In this document: positions 24,995 to 33,098 of the stretch, one piece after another
Layout: every line of letters starts with the position of its first letter
Position numbering within the stretch: position 1 is the first letter of the stretch
Assembly: GCF_039534085.1 (NCBI RefSeq)
Contig: NZ_BAAAUT010000014.1
Location: 1 to 64,000, forward strand
Direction of reading: 5' to 3'
Origin: Planomonospora_B alba
GTDB taxonomy: Bacteria > Actinomycetota > Actinomycetes > Streptosporangiales > Streptosporangiaceae
DNA: 64,000 nt
Translations under genes and position numbers: made by a program
Notes under the pieces: model-generated
The model's input: the letters and a program-made list of their open reading frames with translations, nothing else
What the model was told of the DNA's origin: nothing
The model's database searches: none

Positions 24995-25014
24995 TTTACG
25001 TGACGTATCGTAAA
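24995..25014. promoter_or_regulatory. TetR-type operator
   Basis: TTTACG-N8-CGTAAA encloses a second, off-centre palindrome TACGTGACGTA (24997-25007). It lies between the HXXEE and TetR-type genes, overlapping the AT-rich promoter area of both. Confidence 0.65.
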
Positions 25015-25030
25015 GTAAAGAGGGTGTGAC

Positions 25031-25627
25031 GTGGGTAACGAGCGAGGCCGTCCGCGGCGGCCGGAGACCGACGCGGCGATCCTGGACGCCACGATCGAGC
25101 TGCTGCGCGAGGCCGGCTACGGGGGCATGTCCATCGAGGCGGTCGCGGCCCGCGCCGGGGTGACCCGGCCCACCGTCTACCGGCGCTGGCCCGACAAGGC
25201 CCACCTCGTCATCGACGCCCTGTCCAGGGCGGTGCCGGTCGCCCCCGCGCCGGACACCGGCGACACCCGCACCGACCTGCGCCTGGTGGCGCACGGCCTC
25301 GTCGACCGCCTCGTCCGCACCGGCGTGGCGCCGGTCGTCCTCGCCCTGCACGCCGACAGCATCGGCCGGGAGGAGCTGGCCGGGCCGCTGCGCGAGCTCT
25401 ACCTGCGGCCCCGGCTGGGAACGATCACCGACGTCGTCGCCCGCGGCATCGCCCGCGGAGACCTTCCGCCCGGCACCTCCCCGGCCGTCGCCCGCGACCT
25501 GATCGCCGGCCCGCTGGTCTACCGGGGCCTGGTCACGGGCGACCTCACCGACGCCGACGTCGACGAACTCCTCGACGCCGCCTGGCGGGCCCTGACCTCT
25601 CCGAGCGGCCCGGCAGCCCCGGCATGA
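25031..25627 (+). CDS. TetR family regulator
   Basis: 198 residues from GTG 25031. The helix-turn-helix is MSIEAVAARAGVTRPTVYRR followed by WPDKAHLV. The C-terminal domain resembles the TetR_C_11/C_16-type all-helical effector domain. It is divergent from the HXXEE gene and probably represses it through the intergenic palindrome. It is the last typical high-G+C gene before the AT-richer island. Confidence 0.85.
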   Translation: MGNERGRPRRPETDAAILDATIELLREAGYGGMSIEAVAARAGVTRPTVYRRWPDKAHLVIDALSRAVPVAPAPDTGDTRTDLRLVAHGLVDRLVRTGVAPVVLALHADSIGREELAGPLRELYLRPRLGTITDVVARGIARGDLPPGTSPAVARDLIAGPLVYRGLVTGDLTDADVDELLDAAWRALTSPSGPAAPA

Positions 25628-25752
25628 CGTGAACGTCCACCGTAACCCTCAAGGGGCATAATGGGCGGAATATTATCCCCAGTCCCTTATAAGTTCCTGA
25701 TCGCGAAATGTACGAAACATATGCGACCCCCCGGAGAACCGAAGGCTCTTCG

Positions 25753-25774
25753 AATCAAGCGGATCGTCTTGATT
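25753..25774. promoter_or_regulatory. Inverted repeat upstream of the helicase-nuclease gene
   Basis: AATCAAG-N8-CTTGATT (25753-25774) is perfect, with a second register CGAATCAA (25751-25758)/TTGATTCG (25774-25781). It lies about 70 bp upstream of the leader ORF, in a region much richer in A+T than the flanks. It is a candidate operator or stem-loop. Confidence 0.55.
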
Positions 25775-25841
25775 TGATTCGCCTCCCCTAACCGGTGCGG
25801 CGGAGAAGTTATCCTTACTTCCCGATCAAGGAGGTTTCCTC

Positions 25842-25880
25842 ATGAAATCACTTGGATGGGAGACGCCTCTCCATGGATGA
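25842..25880 (+). CDS. 12-codon leader ORF overlapping the helicase start
   Basis: ATG 25842 is preceded at ideal distance by AAGGAGG (25828-25834), the best ribosome-binding site in the region. It reads MKSLGWETPLHG and stops at TGA 25878-25880, which lies inside the first codons of the helicase gene (ATG 25873) in another frame. The helicase ATG itself has only a weak GGGAG. The helicase would then be translated by reinitiation after the leader. A sequencing indel joining the two frames is the alternative. Confidence 0.5.
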   Translation: MKSLGWETPLHG

Positions 25881-28800
25881 CACGCCGGTTACCGGCCTGT
25901 ATGACTCACTCCTCACCCGCGAACTCGCTCAGCGCGCGACTTCATGGAGCAGCTCCGGCCATCTGGTGGAGATATCGCAGGTTGACAGGGAGGAGGTCGC
26001 CCACCTCCTCGGCCGGTTCATCGGGGAGACCGCCGCCCGAGCCCTGGCGACGCTCAGGGAGCCTGAGGAGCAGGTAGAGCTGGCCAATCGGCTGCTGCGG
26101 CAACTGGCCGATCCAGAGGTCGTCGCGGACGGCCCGAACAGATTGCTGTCCGTCGTCAAAGACGTCCCCGGCGCGGAGCCGCCCCGCCGGCCGCTGACCT
26201 CGCTGTCGGAGGCGGCGCTGCTCACCAACGCCCGCGAAGACCCCAACTTGGCGCACGAACTGGCGACCGAACTGGCCAGTGCCGACCGGGTGGACCTGCT
26301 CTGTGCGTTCGTCAAGTGGTCCGGCCTGCGCATCCTGGAGCGGCCGCTTGCCGGGCTACGACGCCGGGGCGTGCCACTGCGCGTCATCACCACCACCTAC
26401 ATGGGCGCGACCGAGCGGCGCGCGCTGGACCGGCTGGTACGTGACTTCGGCGCAGAGGTCCGGATCAGCTACGAGCAGAACTCGACCCGCCTGCACGCCA
26501 AAGCCTGGCTGCTGCGTCGCCGTACCGGTTTCGACACCGCCTACGTCGGCAGTTCCAACCTTTCACGTGCCGCCCGGCTGGACGGCCTGGAGTGGAACGT
26601 CCGGTTGTCGTCGGTGACGACGCCCCGGCTGCTGGACAAGTTCGAAGGCACTTTCGACTCCTACTGGAACCGGCCGCAGTTCGAGCCGTACAACCCTGAG
26701 ACCGACGGTGATCGCCTCGATGAGGCGCTGTCCCGTTCCAAGGCCGGCGAACGCCTCTTCGACATCCCCGCCCTGGTCCCTCATCCCTTCCCTCACCAGA
26801 AGGAGATGCTGGAAGACCTCGATGTCGAACGGACCGTGCACGACCGGCACCGCAATCTGCTGGTCGCCGCCACGGGGACCGGCAAAACAGTCGTGGCCGC
26901 TTTCGACTACCGCAACCTCCAGCACCGCCTCGGCCGCCAACCCTCCTTGTTGTTCGTCGCGCACCGCAGGGAGATCCTCGCGCAGGCGCTCCGCACCTAC
27001 CGCCAGGTGCTGGCCACACCCGACTTCGGTGAGCTGCACGTCGGTGACGAGCGGACCAGGCACTGGCGGCACGTGTTCGCCTCCGTGCAGTCGCTCACCT
27101 CCCTCGGCATCGAGACTTTCGATCCCGACCACTTCGATGTCGTGGTCATCGACGAGTTCCATCACGCGGCGGCACGCACCTACAGGAAGATCATCGACTA
27201 CCTCAAGCCGAAGGAGTTGCTCGGACTCACCGCCACCCCCGAACGGGCCGACGGCACCTGGGTCCAGGACGAGTTCTTCGATCGCCGCATCGCCTCTGAG
27301 TTGCGACTGTGGGACGCGCTGGACGCCGATCTGCTCTGCCCGTTCCACTACTTCGGCATCAACGACGAGACCGATCTCAGCCAGGTGAAGTGGTCCCGGG
27401 GCTCCTACGACAGCCGCGCACTCGACAACGTGCTCACCGGAGACACCGTCCGCGCCCGCCTGGTGTTCAACGCGCTCCTGGACAAGGTCAGCGATCTGAG
27501 CGTGGTCCGCGGACTGGGCTTCTGCGTCTCCGTACGGCATGCGCGCTTCATGGCCGACTTCTTCACCGGGGCGGGCGTGAAATCACTGGCCGTGGACGCG
27601 ACGACCGGCGAGGCCGAGCGCAAGGCCGCGCTGAACGCCCTGCGTGAGGGGAAGGTCACGTTCCTGTTCGCGGTGGACCTGTTCAACGAGGGTCTCGACA
27701 TCCCTGACGTCAACACGTTGCTCCTGCTCCGGCCCACCGAGAGCGCGACCGTCTTCCTCCAGCAGATCGGCCGCGGGTTGCGCCGCACCCCTGACAAGGA
27801 TGTGCTGACCGTTCTGGACTTCGTCGGACAGCACCGCAAGGAATACCGGTATGGCAACCGCTTCCAAGCACTGACCGGGCTAACCCGCGGGCGCCTGGAG
27901 AGAGTGGTGAGAAACGATTTCCCACTCCTGCCGTCGGGCTGCCAGATCGTCCTGGACCGCGTCACCAAGGACCGTCTGCTCGCTGAACTGAAGGTTCATC
28001 TCGGTGCCACGGTCACCACGCTCACGCAGGAGATCCGCTCCTACGCGGAGACCTCCCTCATCGGCTATCTCGAAGCCAGCGGGCGCGACATCGATGACGT
28101 CTACCGCAACCGGCGTTACTGGACCGCTCTGCTACGCCGTAGCGGACTCCTCGGCGGTGACGCCTCACCGATGGAGGAGAAGCTCGGCCGTCGCGTGCGC
28201 GCCCTGCTCCACGTGGATGACCACCGCCGGGCCGAGGCGTACGCCCGGCTGCTTCGGCCCGGCGGCCCTCGCTACGATGGGTGTTCTGCCCTCGACCAGG
28301 CGTTCATCCGGATGCTCTTCTTCTCCTTCTGGCGTGACGGCGGCAACGGCGAATTCCGCTCCTACGACGAAGCGCTCGCGCGGCTGCGTGCGGAGTCCGC
28401 TCTCTGCGACGAGATCCGGCAGGTGCTCACCTACGGCATCGAACGGCCTCGTCACGTGGCCAAATCCCTCCCTGAACCGCTGGGTCACATCCCGCTCGCC
28501 GTCAACGCCCGTTATTCCGGTGATGAGGTTCTCGCCGCTCTCGGATGGGCCAGGCTGGGCGGGTCTGTTCCCGGGAACTTCCAAGGGGGTGTCGCCTGGA
28601 GTCCGGCCACACGGTGTGACGCCCTCCTGGTCACGCTGAACAAAAACGAGAAGGAATTCTCGCCGCAGACGATGTATCGGGACTACGCTCTCACTCCCAC
28701 CCTGTTCCACTGGGAGTCTCAGAACCGCACCGGTGCACGATCGACGACCGGTCTGCGATACCAGAACCACGAGCGCGAGGGTAGCCACGTTCTGTTGTTC

Positions 28801-28965
28801 ACCCGGGAGCGCAAGGAGGACGAGAACCGGCATCCCGAGCCGTTCGTCTTCCACGGCACCGCGCGATACGTCGAACACGAGGGCGAACGACCCATGGCCA
28901 TCACCTGGTGCCTCGACGAGGAGATGCCCGCCGACTTGTTCCGCCGCGCCGCCATCGCAGGATGA
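25873..28965 (+). CDS. PLD nuclease - SF2 helicase - DUF3427 fusion
   Basis: 1030 residues. The N-terminal part is a phospholipase-D-type nuclease (COG3886-like), with HAK at 208-210 in RLHAKAWLLRR and GSSNLSRAAR. The helicase core has Walker A ATGTGKT (Lys 338), DEFHH (427-431), LLGLTATPER and a QQIGRGLRR arginine-finger motif (about 629-637). The C-terminal third matches DUF3427, ending FHGTARYVEHEGERPMAITW. The gene uses A/T-ending codons far more than its neighbours, suggesting transfer. Similar stand-alone fusions are seen as accessory or defence genes; a defence role here is inferred. Confidence 0.85.
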   Translation: MDDTPVTGLYDSLLTRELAQRATSWSSSGHLVEISQVDREEVAHLLGRFIGETAARALATLREPEEQVELANRLLRQLADPEVVADGPNRLLSVVKDVPGAEPPRRPLTSLSEAALLTNAREDPNLAHELATELASADRVDLLCAFVKWSGLRILERPLAGLRRRGVPLRVITTTYMGATERRALDRLVRDFGAEVRISYEQNSTRLHAKAWLLRRRTGFDTAYVGSSNLSRAARLDGLEWNVRLSSVTTPRLLDKFEGTFDSYWNRPQFEPYNPETDGDRLDEALSRSKAGERLFDIPALVPHPFPHQKEMLEDLDVERTVHDRHRNLLVAATGTGKTVVAAFDYRNLQHRLGRQPSLLFVAHRREILAQALRTYRQVLATPDFGELHVGDERTRHWRHVFASVQSLTSLGIETFDPDHFDVVVIDEFHHAAARTYRKIIDYLKPKELLGLTATPERADGTWVQDEFFDRRIASELRLWDALDADLLCPFHYFGINDETDLSQVKWSRGSYDSRALDNVLTGDTVRARLVFNALLDKVSDLSVVRGLGFCVSVRHARFMADFFTGAGVKSLAVDATTGEAERKAALNALREGKVTFLFAVDLFNEGLDIPDVNTLLLLRPTESATVFLQQIGRGLRRTPDKDVLTVLDFVGQHRKEYRYGNRFQALTGLTRGRLERVVRNDFPLLPSGCQIVLDRVTKDRLLAELKVHLGATVTTLTQEIRSYAETSLIGYLEASGRDIDDVYRNRRYWTALLRRSGLLGGDASPMEEKLGRRVRALLHVDDHRRAEAYARLLRPGGPRYDGCSALDQAFIRMLFFSFWRDGGNGEFRSYDEALARLRAESALCDEIRQVLTYGIERPRHVAKSLPEPLGHIPLAVNARYSGDEVLAALGWARLGGSVPGNFQGGVAWSPATRCDALLVTLNKNEKEFSPQTMYRDYALTPTLFHWESQNRTGARSTTGLRYQNHEREGSHVLLFTRERKEDENRHPEPFVFHGTARYVEHEGERPMAITWCLDEEMPADLFRRAAIAG

Positions 28966-28996
28966 CCCGATACCGGCTGCTCCGAAGGCGGGCCGG

Positions 28997-29164
28997 TCAG
29001 ACGCTCCGGGGTGGCCTCGCGGTGGGATCGGCCGACTCGCCGTCCTTGATGCCGCCGATGAAGGACTTCCACCGGCCAGGTGTGAAGGTCAGCACCGGGC
29101 CGCGGAGGTCCTTGCCCTCGCGGACGGCGACGATGCCGGGGAGGTCGTCGGCCACCTCGGCCAC
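28997..29164 (-). pseudogene. Orphan C-terminal remnant of a DUF397 gene
   Basis: Fifty-five codons read VAEVADDLPGIVAVREGKD and then LRGPVLTFTPGRWKSFIGGI, the second half of a DUF397 protein. The usual N-terminal WRKSSYS and GNCVEVA part is missing and an in-frame TGA lies just upstream. A GTG at 29164 with GGAGG could still allow expression. DUF397 genes normally follow an XRE-type regulator; none is present here. It is probably debris at the island edge. Confidence 0.7.
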
Positions 29165-29191
29165 CGGCGCCCTCCGAGCCGGTCATCGACC

Positions 29192-29231
29192 CCTCTCAGC
29201 GTGATCACAGCTCCTCTCAGCGTGATCACAG
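29192..29231. repeat. 19-bp direct repeat, 21-bp period
   Basis: CCTCTCAGCGTGATCACAG occurs at 29192-29210 and 29213-29231. Each copy contains the palindrome TGATCA. The 21-bp period is two helical turns, so one protein could bind both copies on the same face. It is located 70 bp upstream of the secreted-protein gene at 29303. Confidence 0.8.
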
Positions 29232-29302
29232 CCGTCCGCGCACATGATGAGGCCCGTCCACCGAGGCGTGAAGAGGCGCCGCGGCCGCGAAGGAGGAAGC
29301 AC

Positions 29303-29893
29303 ATGAGAAGACCGGCCGGCAGCATGGCACTGATCTCAGCCGTCACCGCCCTCACGGCTCTGGGAACGGGTACGGCGACCGCCGCGGCCGGACGCCCCGC
29401 GACGGAAAGGGCGGAGAAGCCGGAGAAGGCGGTCACCGGAGTCGTCAAGGGCTGGGGCCGGATCGACTACGCCGATCCGGATGACGACGTGCGCTTCACC
29501 GTGGACGCCACCGTCACCTACCCGCCCGGGACGATCGACCCGTTCGCCGGTGAGGTGCGGGGCACGGCGCGGGTCTACCACCACTTCGCGAACGCCCCCA
29601 CGCCGATCACCGTATGGGCGGACATCTCCGTCGACTGCGTCATGATCGGTGGGCGGAGCGCCACCGTCACCGGGATCGTCACCGCGGCCTCAGCGCACAA
29701 CGCGAACTGGACCGGCCAGCGGGTCGGGTTCAGCGTGGTCGACAACGGCGCCGGCCGCTTCGACAGGATCGGGTGGTCGGGTCTGCGCATGGACGGTGAC
29801 CCTGAACTGCGCCGCTGCACGGCGCCCGCACCGTTCTTCACCGTCAAGGAGGGCGGATACACGGTCAAGGACGTCTCGTTGTTCCCTCGCTGA
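29303..29893 (+). CDS. Secreted hypothetical protein
   Basis: 196 residues from ATG 29303, with AGGAGGA at ideal spacing. A signal peptide (MRRPAGSMALISAVTALTAL ... TATAAAG) is followed by a beta-rich domain with two Cys (SVDCVMIGG and LRRCTAPAP) that could form a disulfide. Aromatic and Asp-rich segments (DYADPDDDVRFTVDATVTYP) are present. No family is recognised. The direct repeat upstream may control it. Confidence 0.7.
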   Translation: MRRPAGSMALISAVTALTALGTGTATAAAGRPATERAEKPEKAVTGVVKGWGRIDYADPDDDVRFTVDATVTYPPGTIDPFAGEVRGTARVYHHFANAPTPITVWADISVDCVMIGGRSATVTGIVTAASAHNANWTGQRVGFSVVDNGAGRFDRIGWSGLRMDGDPELRRCTAPAPFFTVKEGGYTVKDVSLFPR

Positions 29894-29954
29894 CCCCCAC
29901 CCGCGGAGGTGCGTGGTAGGCGCGGACGAGGCCGCGCAATGGGCTCCGCACCGG

Positions 29955-30989
29955 TCACCGGCTCTCCCGGAGGCGCGCGCCGGCCCCCGGCTGCTCCCCG
30001 GGGTGCGCACCGGCGGCGGAGACCTCGGCCCGGTAGGTGCTCGGGCTCACGCCCCTGACCCGTTTGAAGGCCGAGCTGAAGCCGAACGCGTCGGCGTAGC
30101 CGACCCGGCGTGCCACCGAGGTGACGGTCGCGGCCGGTTCGGCCAGCAGGTCGGCGGCGAGCGCCATCCGCCAATCCGTCAGGTACGCCAGGGGCGGCTC
30201 GCCCACCAGCTCGGCGAAGCGCTTGGCCAGCGTGGTGCGGGACACCCCGGCCACGGCCGCCAGGGAGGCCAGGGTCCACGGCCGGTCCGGCGCCTCGTGC
30301 ATGGCCCGCAGCACCGGGCCCACCGTGTCGTCGCCCAGCGCGCGGTACCAGGCGGGAGAGTCCGCCTCGGGCCGGTCGAACCAGTCTCGCAGCGTGCACA
30401 CCAGCAGCCAGTCCAGCAGGCGGTCCAGCACGATCTGGCGGCCGTGCCGTCCCTCGGCGAGCTGCAGCTCGAAGTAGTCGCGCAGCGGAGCGCAGTCGTG
30501 GTCGTCCGCCACGACGACCACCGGTGGCAGCACCCGGAGCAGCCGCCGCGGCACCTCGCCCCGGACGTGGTACGCCCCGGCCATCAGCACCGTGCGGCCG
30601 TCCGGCTCCCCCCGGCCGCCCGGACCCCTCCGGCCACCCGGGCCTCCGGGGCCGCCCGGGTTCCCCCCGCCGCCCGGATCCCCGCGCTCACCGGGCGCGC
30701 CGCCGCAGCGGACGTCGCGCGGCGTCCCCGGCCGCGCGGCCGTCCCCGTCTCGTCGGCGAACACGAACGGCTCGGGCCCCCGCACGATCGCCACCTCGCC
30801 CACCCGGAGCGGACGGGGCCGCCCGGCGTCCTGCGGGTGGGCGATCCATCCCTCGCCGTGCAGCGGGACGAGCAGCGTCATGGCCGCGCGGTCGGTGAAG
30901 CGCAGCGCCCACGGCGGCGCCAGCACGGACCGGCCGAAGACGGCGCCGTCGGCGCGCACGCCTCGTAGAAGATCGTCGAAGGGGTCCAT
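29955..30989 (-). CDS. AraC family regulator with cupin sensor and collagen-like insert
   Basis: 344 residues from ATG 30989. A cupin-type N-terminal domain (AMTLLVPLHGEGWIAHPQDA; VGEVAIVRGPEPFVF) and two C-terminal helix-turn-helix units (SLAAVAGVSRTTLAKRFAEL; VARRVGYADAFGFSSAFKRV) match the Cupin_6/AraC group. Residues about 99-130 are a Gly-Pro-rich insert of Gly-X-Y type inside the sensor. It is divergent from an NmrA-like oxidoreductase, as usual for this regulator type, and probably controls it. Confidence 0.84.
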   Translation of the reverse strand: MDPFDDLLRGVRADGAVFGRSVLAPPWALRFTDRAAMTLLVPLHGEGWIAHPQDAGRPRPLRVGEVAIVRGPEPFVFADETGTAARPGTPRDVRCGGAPGERGDPGGGGNPGGPGGPGGRRGPGGRGEPDGRTVLMAGAYHVRGEVPRRLLRVLPPVVVVADDHDCAPLRDYFELQLAEGRHGRQIVLDRLLDWLLVCTLRDWFDRPEADSPAWYRALGDDTVGPVLRAMHEAPDRPWTLASLAAVAGVSRTTLAKRFAELVGEPPLAYLTDWRMALAADLLAEPAATVTSVARRVGYADAFGFSSAFKRVRGVSPSTYRAEVSAAGAHPGEQPGAGARLRESR

Positions 30990-31170
30990 GCCGTCACGAT
31001 ATGCCGCCGTACGGCGGGGCACGGTCCGGTGTCCCCGAGCCGCCCGCCGCGTGACCGGAGACCGGCCGTCGTACGGCCGGGAACCGCTCGCCGTACGGCC
31101 GGACGATCACGCATGCGCCCCGTACGGCGGGCCATGGCCCGGTCCGCTCCCGGGCGGTTGACTTCCCTGC

Positions 31171-32004
31171 ATGACGACACACGCACATCAGATCCTCGTC
31201 CTGGGCGCCACCGGGAAGACCGGGCGGCGGGTGGTGCCGCGGCTGCGTACGGCGGGCGCGGCGGTGCGGGCCGCGTCCCGCTCGGGCGAGGTGCGCTTCG
31301 ACTGGTTCCGCCCGGAGACCTGGCCGGCCGCGCTGGAGGGGGCCTCGGCGGTGTACCTGGTGGCCCCGGACGACCCCGGGCCCGTACCCGGCTTCGTCAA
31401 GCAGGCGGTGGCCGCGGGGGTGGGCCGGTTCGTGGTGCTGTCCGGGCGGGGCATCGAGCACGTGGACAGCGATTTCGGTCAGGGCATGGCCGCCGCGGAG
31501 CAGGCCGTACGCGACTCCGGGGCGGAGTGGACGGTCATCCGGCCGAACAACTTCTTCCAGAACTTCAGCGAGGACCTGTGGCAGGCGCCGCTGCGGGCCG
31601 GGCGGCTCGCCCTGCCGATCGGTGAGGTGCTGGAGCCGTTCGTCGACGTCGAGGACGTGGCGGAGGTCGCGGCGGCCCTGCTGACCCGGGACGGGCACGC
31701 CGGGCGGGTGTACGAGCTGTCCGGGCCGCAGGCGCTGACCTTCGCGGAGGCGGCCCGGACGATCGGCCGGGCGGCGGGCAGGGAGATCGAGTACGTGGAG
31801 CTGACGCCGGAGGAGTACCACCGCGAACTGCTCGCCGAGGGCTACCCGGAGGCCGTGGCCCGGATGCTGGGTGCGCTGTTCGCGCTGCACCGCACCGGCT
31901 GCACGGCCGAGGTCGTCGACGGGGTGCGGCGGGTCCTCGGCCGCGAGCCGGCCGGTTTCGAGTCCTACGTCGTCCGGGCGGCCGCCGGGGGCGCCTGGTC
32001 GTGA
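31171..32004 (+). CDS. NmrA-like NAD(P)-binding oxidoreductase
   Basis: 277 residues. QILVLGATGKTGRRVVPRLR is the dinucleotide-binding start. AEWTVIRPNNFFQNFSEDLW and PFVDVEDVAEVAAALLT are typical of the NmrA/SDR_a5 subgroup that includes quinone oxidoreductase-like proteins. It is divergent from the cupin-AraC regulator. The intergenic space holds several CCGTACGG-type octamers. The substrate is unknown. Confidence 0.82.
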   Translation: MTTHAHQILVLGATGKTGRRVVPRLRTAGAAVRAASRSGEVRFDWFRPETWPAALEGASAVYLVAPDDPGPVPGFVKQAVAAGVGRFVVLSGRGIEHVDSDFGQGMAAAEQAVRDSGAEWTVIRPNNFFQNFSEDLWQAPLRAGRLALPIGEVLEPFVDVEDVAEVAAALLTRDGHAGRVYELSGPQALTFAEAARTIGRAAGREIEYVELTPEEYHRELLAEGYPEAVARMLGALFALHRTGCTAEVVDGVRRVLGREPAGFESYVVRAAAGGAWS

Positions 32005-32039
32005 CCGGCGTCCCCTCCGGTGCGGACAGGACCGGTCCC

Positions 32040-32130
32040 TCCGGGAGGCCCGCACCGGACCGGGCCGTCCTTTCCGGGAGGCCCGCACCGGACCGGACCG
32101 GTCGCTCCGGGAAGCCCGCACCCGGTCGCC
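32040..32130. repeat. 33-bp tandem repeat, about 2.8 copies
   Basis: Units start at 32040, 32073 and 32106, each beginning TCCGGGA(G/A)GCCCGCACC. It lies just after the NmrA-like gene stop (32004) and before the HAD gene. No coding function is evident. Confidence 0.85.
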
Positions 32131-32183
32131 GGGGTTGTCCCCGATAGCATGCGAAACCGCCACGACCCCGGGGAACCTCTCTG

Positions 32184-33047
32184 ATGCAGCACGGCAACGC
32201 GCCCGCCCGCCCTCTGTCCGCCGACCGTCCGGACCTGCCCGCCGACATCCGGCTGATCGTCACCGACATGGACGGCACGCTCCTCGACGACAACGGGCGG
32301 ATCCCGCGGGACCTGTGGCCCCTGCTGGACCGGCTGCGTGAGCGCGGCGTGCTGTTCTGCCCCGCCAGCGGCCGCCAGTACGCCTCGCTGGCCGTGCAGT
32401 TCAAGGACGCCCTCGACGGGACGGTCTTCATCGCGGAGAACGGCGCCTTCGTGGTCCGGGACGGGCAGGAGATCAGCTCCGACCGCCTGGAGCCGCCGTT
32501 CGTGCGCGACGTCGTGGCGGCCGCCCGCGACCTGGCGGCGGACGGCGTGGACGTCGGCGCCGTCGTCTGCGGCAAGCGCACCGCCTACGTGGAGCGCACC
32601 GACCCGGCCTTCCTGGCCGAGGCCGTCAAGTACTACGCCCTGCTGACGCCGGTGGACGACCTCGCCGCCGTCGACGACGAGATCATCAAGATCGCCCTGT
32701 TCGACTTCGGCACGGCCGAGCACAGCACGGCCCCGGCGCTGAAGCCGTTCGACGAGACCCACCAGGTGGTGGTCTCCGGCGAGCACTGGGTTGACGTCAT
32801 GCACACCGACACCGGCAAGGGGCCCGCCGTGCGGCGGCTCCAGCGGGAGCTGGGCATCACGCCCGCGCAGACCATGGTGTTCGGCGACTACCTCAACGAC
32901 CTGGAGATGCTCGACGCCGCCGAGTGGTCCTTCGCGATGGCCAACGCCCATCCGGAGGTGATCGGCCGGGCCCGCTATCTCGCCGCCTCCAACAACGAGC
33001 ACGGCGTCCTGCGCGCCATCGGCCAGGTCACGGGCCTGACCCCGTGA
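32184..33047 (+). CDS. HAD-superfamily hydrolase, Cof type
   Basis: 287 residues. Motif I is LIVTDMDGTLLDD (nucleophile Asp and catalytic Asp), motif II is FCPASGRQYASL, the motif III Lys is in GKGPAVRRL, and motif IV is FGDYLNDLEML. The C2B-type cap places it in the Cof/IIB family of sugar-phosphate, flavin or pyridoxal-phosphate phosphatases. All catalytic residues are present. A 16-bp perfect hairpin follows the stop. Confidence 0.9.
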   Translation: MQHGNAPARPLSADRPDLPADIRLIVTDMDGTLLDDNGRIPRDLWPLLDRLRERGVLFCPASGRQYASLAVQFKDALDGTVFIAENGAFVVRDGQEISSDRLEPPFVRDVVAAARDLAADGVDVGAVVCGKRTAYVERTDPAFLAEAVKYYALLTPVDDLAAVDDEIIKIALFDFGTAEHSTAPALKPFDETHQVVVSGEHWVDVMHTDTGKGPAVRRLQRELGITPAQTMVFGDYLNDLEMLDAAEWSFAMANAHPEVIGRARYLAASNNEHGVLRAIGQVTGLTP

Positions 33048-33050
33048 CCG

Positions 33051-33086
33051 CCGCGGGGCGGCCGCCGTCGGGCGGCCGCCCCGCGG
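33051..33086. terminator. Strong bidirectional terminator
   Basis: CCGCGGGGCGGCCGCC (33051-33066) and its exact complement (33071-33086) form a 16-bp stem with a GTCG loop. It lies between the convergent HAD gene and the SapA-like gene. Confidence 0.88.
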
Positions 33087-33098
33087 TGCGCCCGACGG

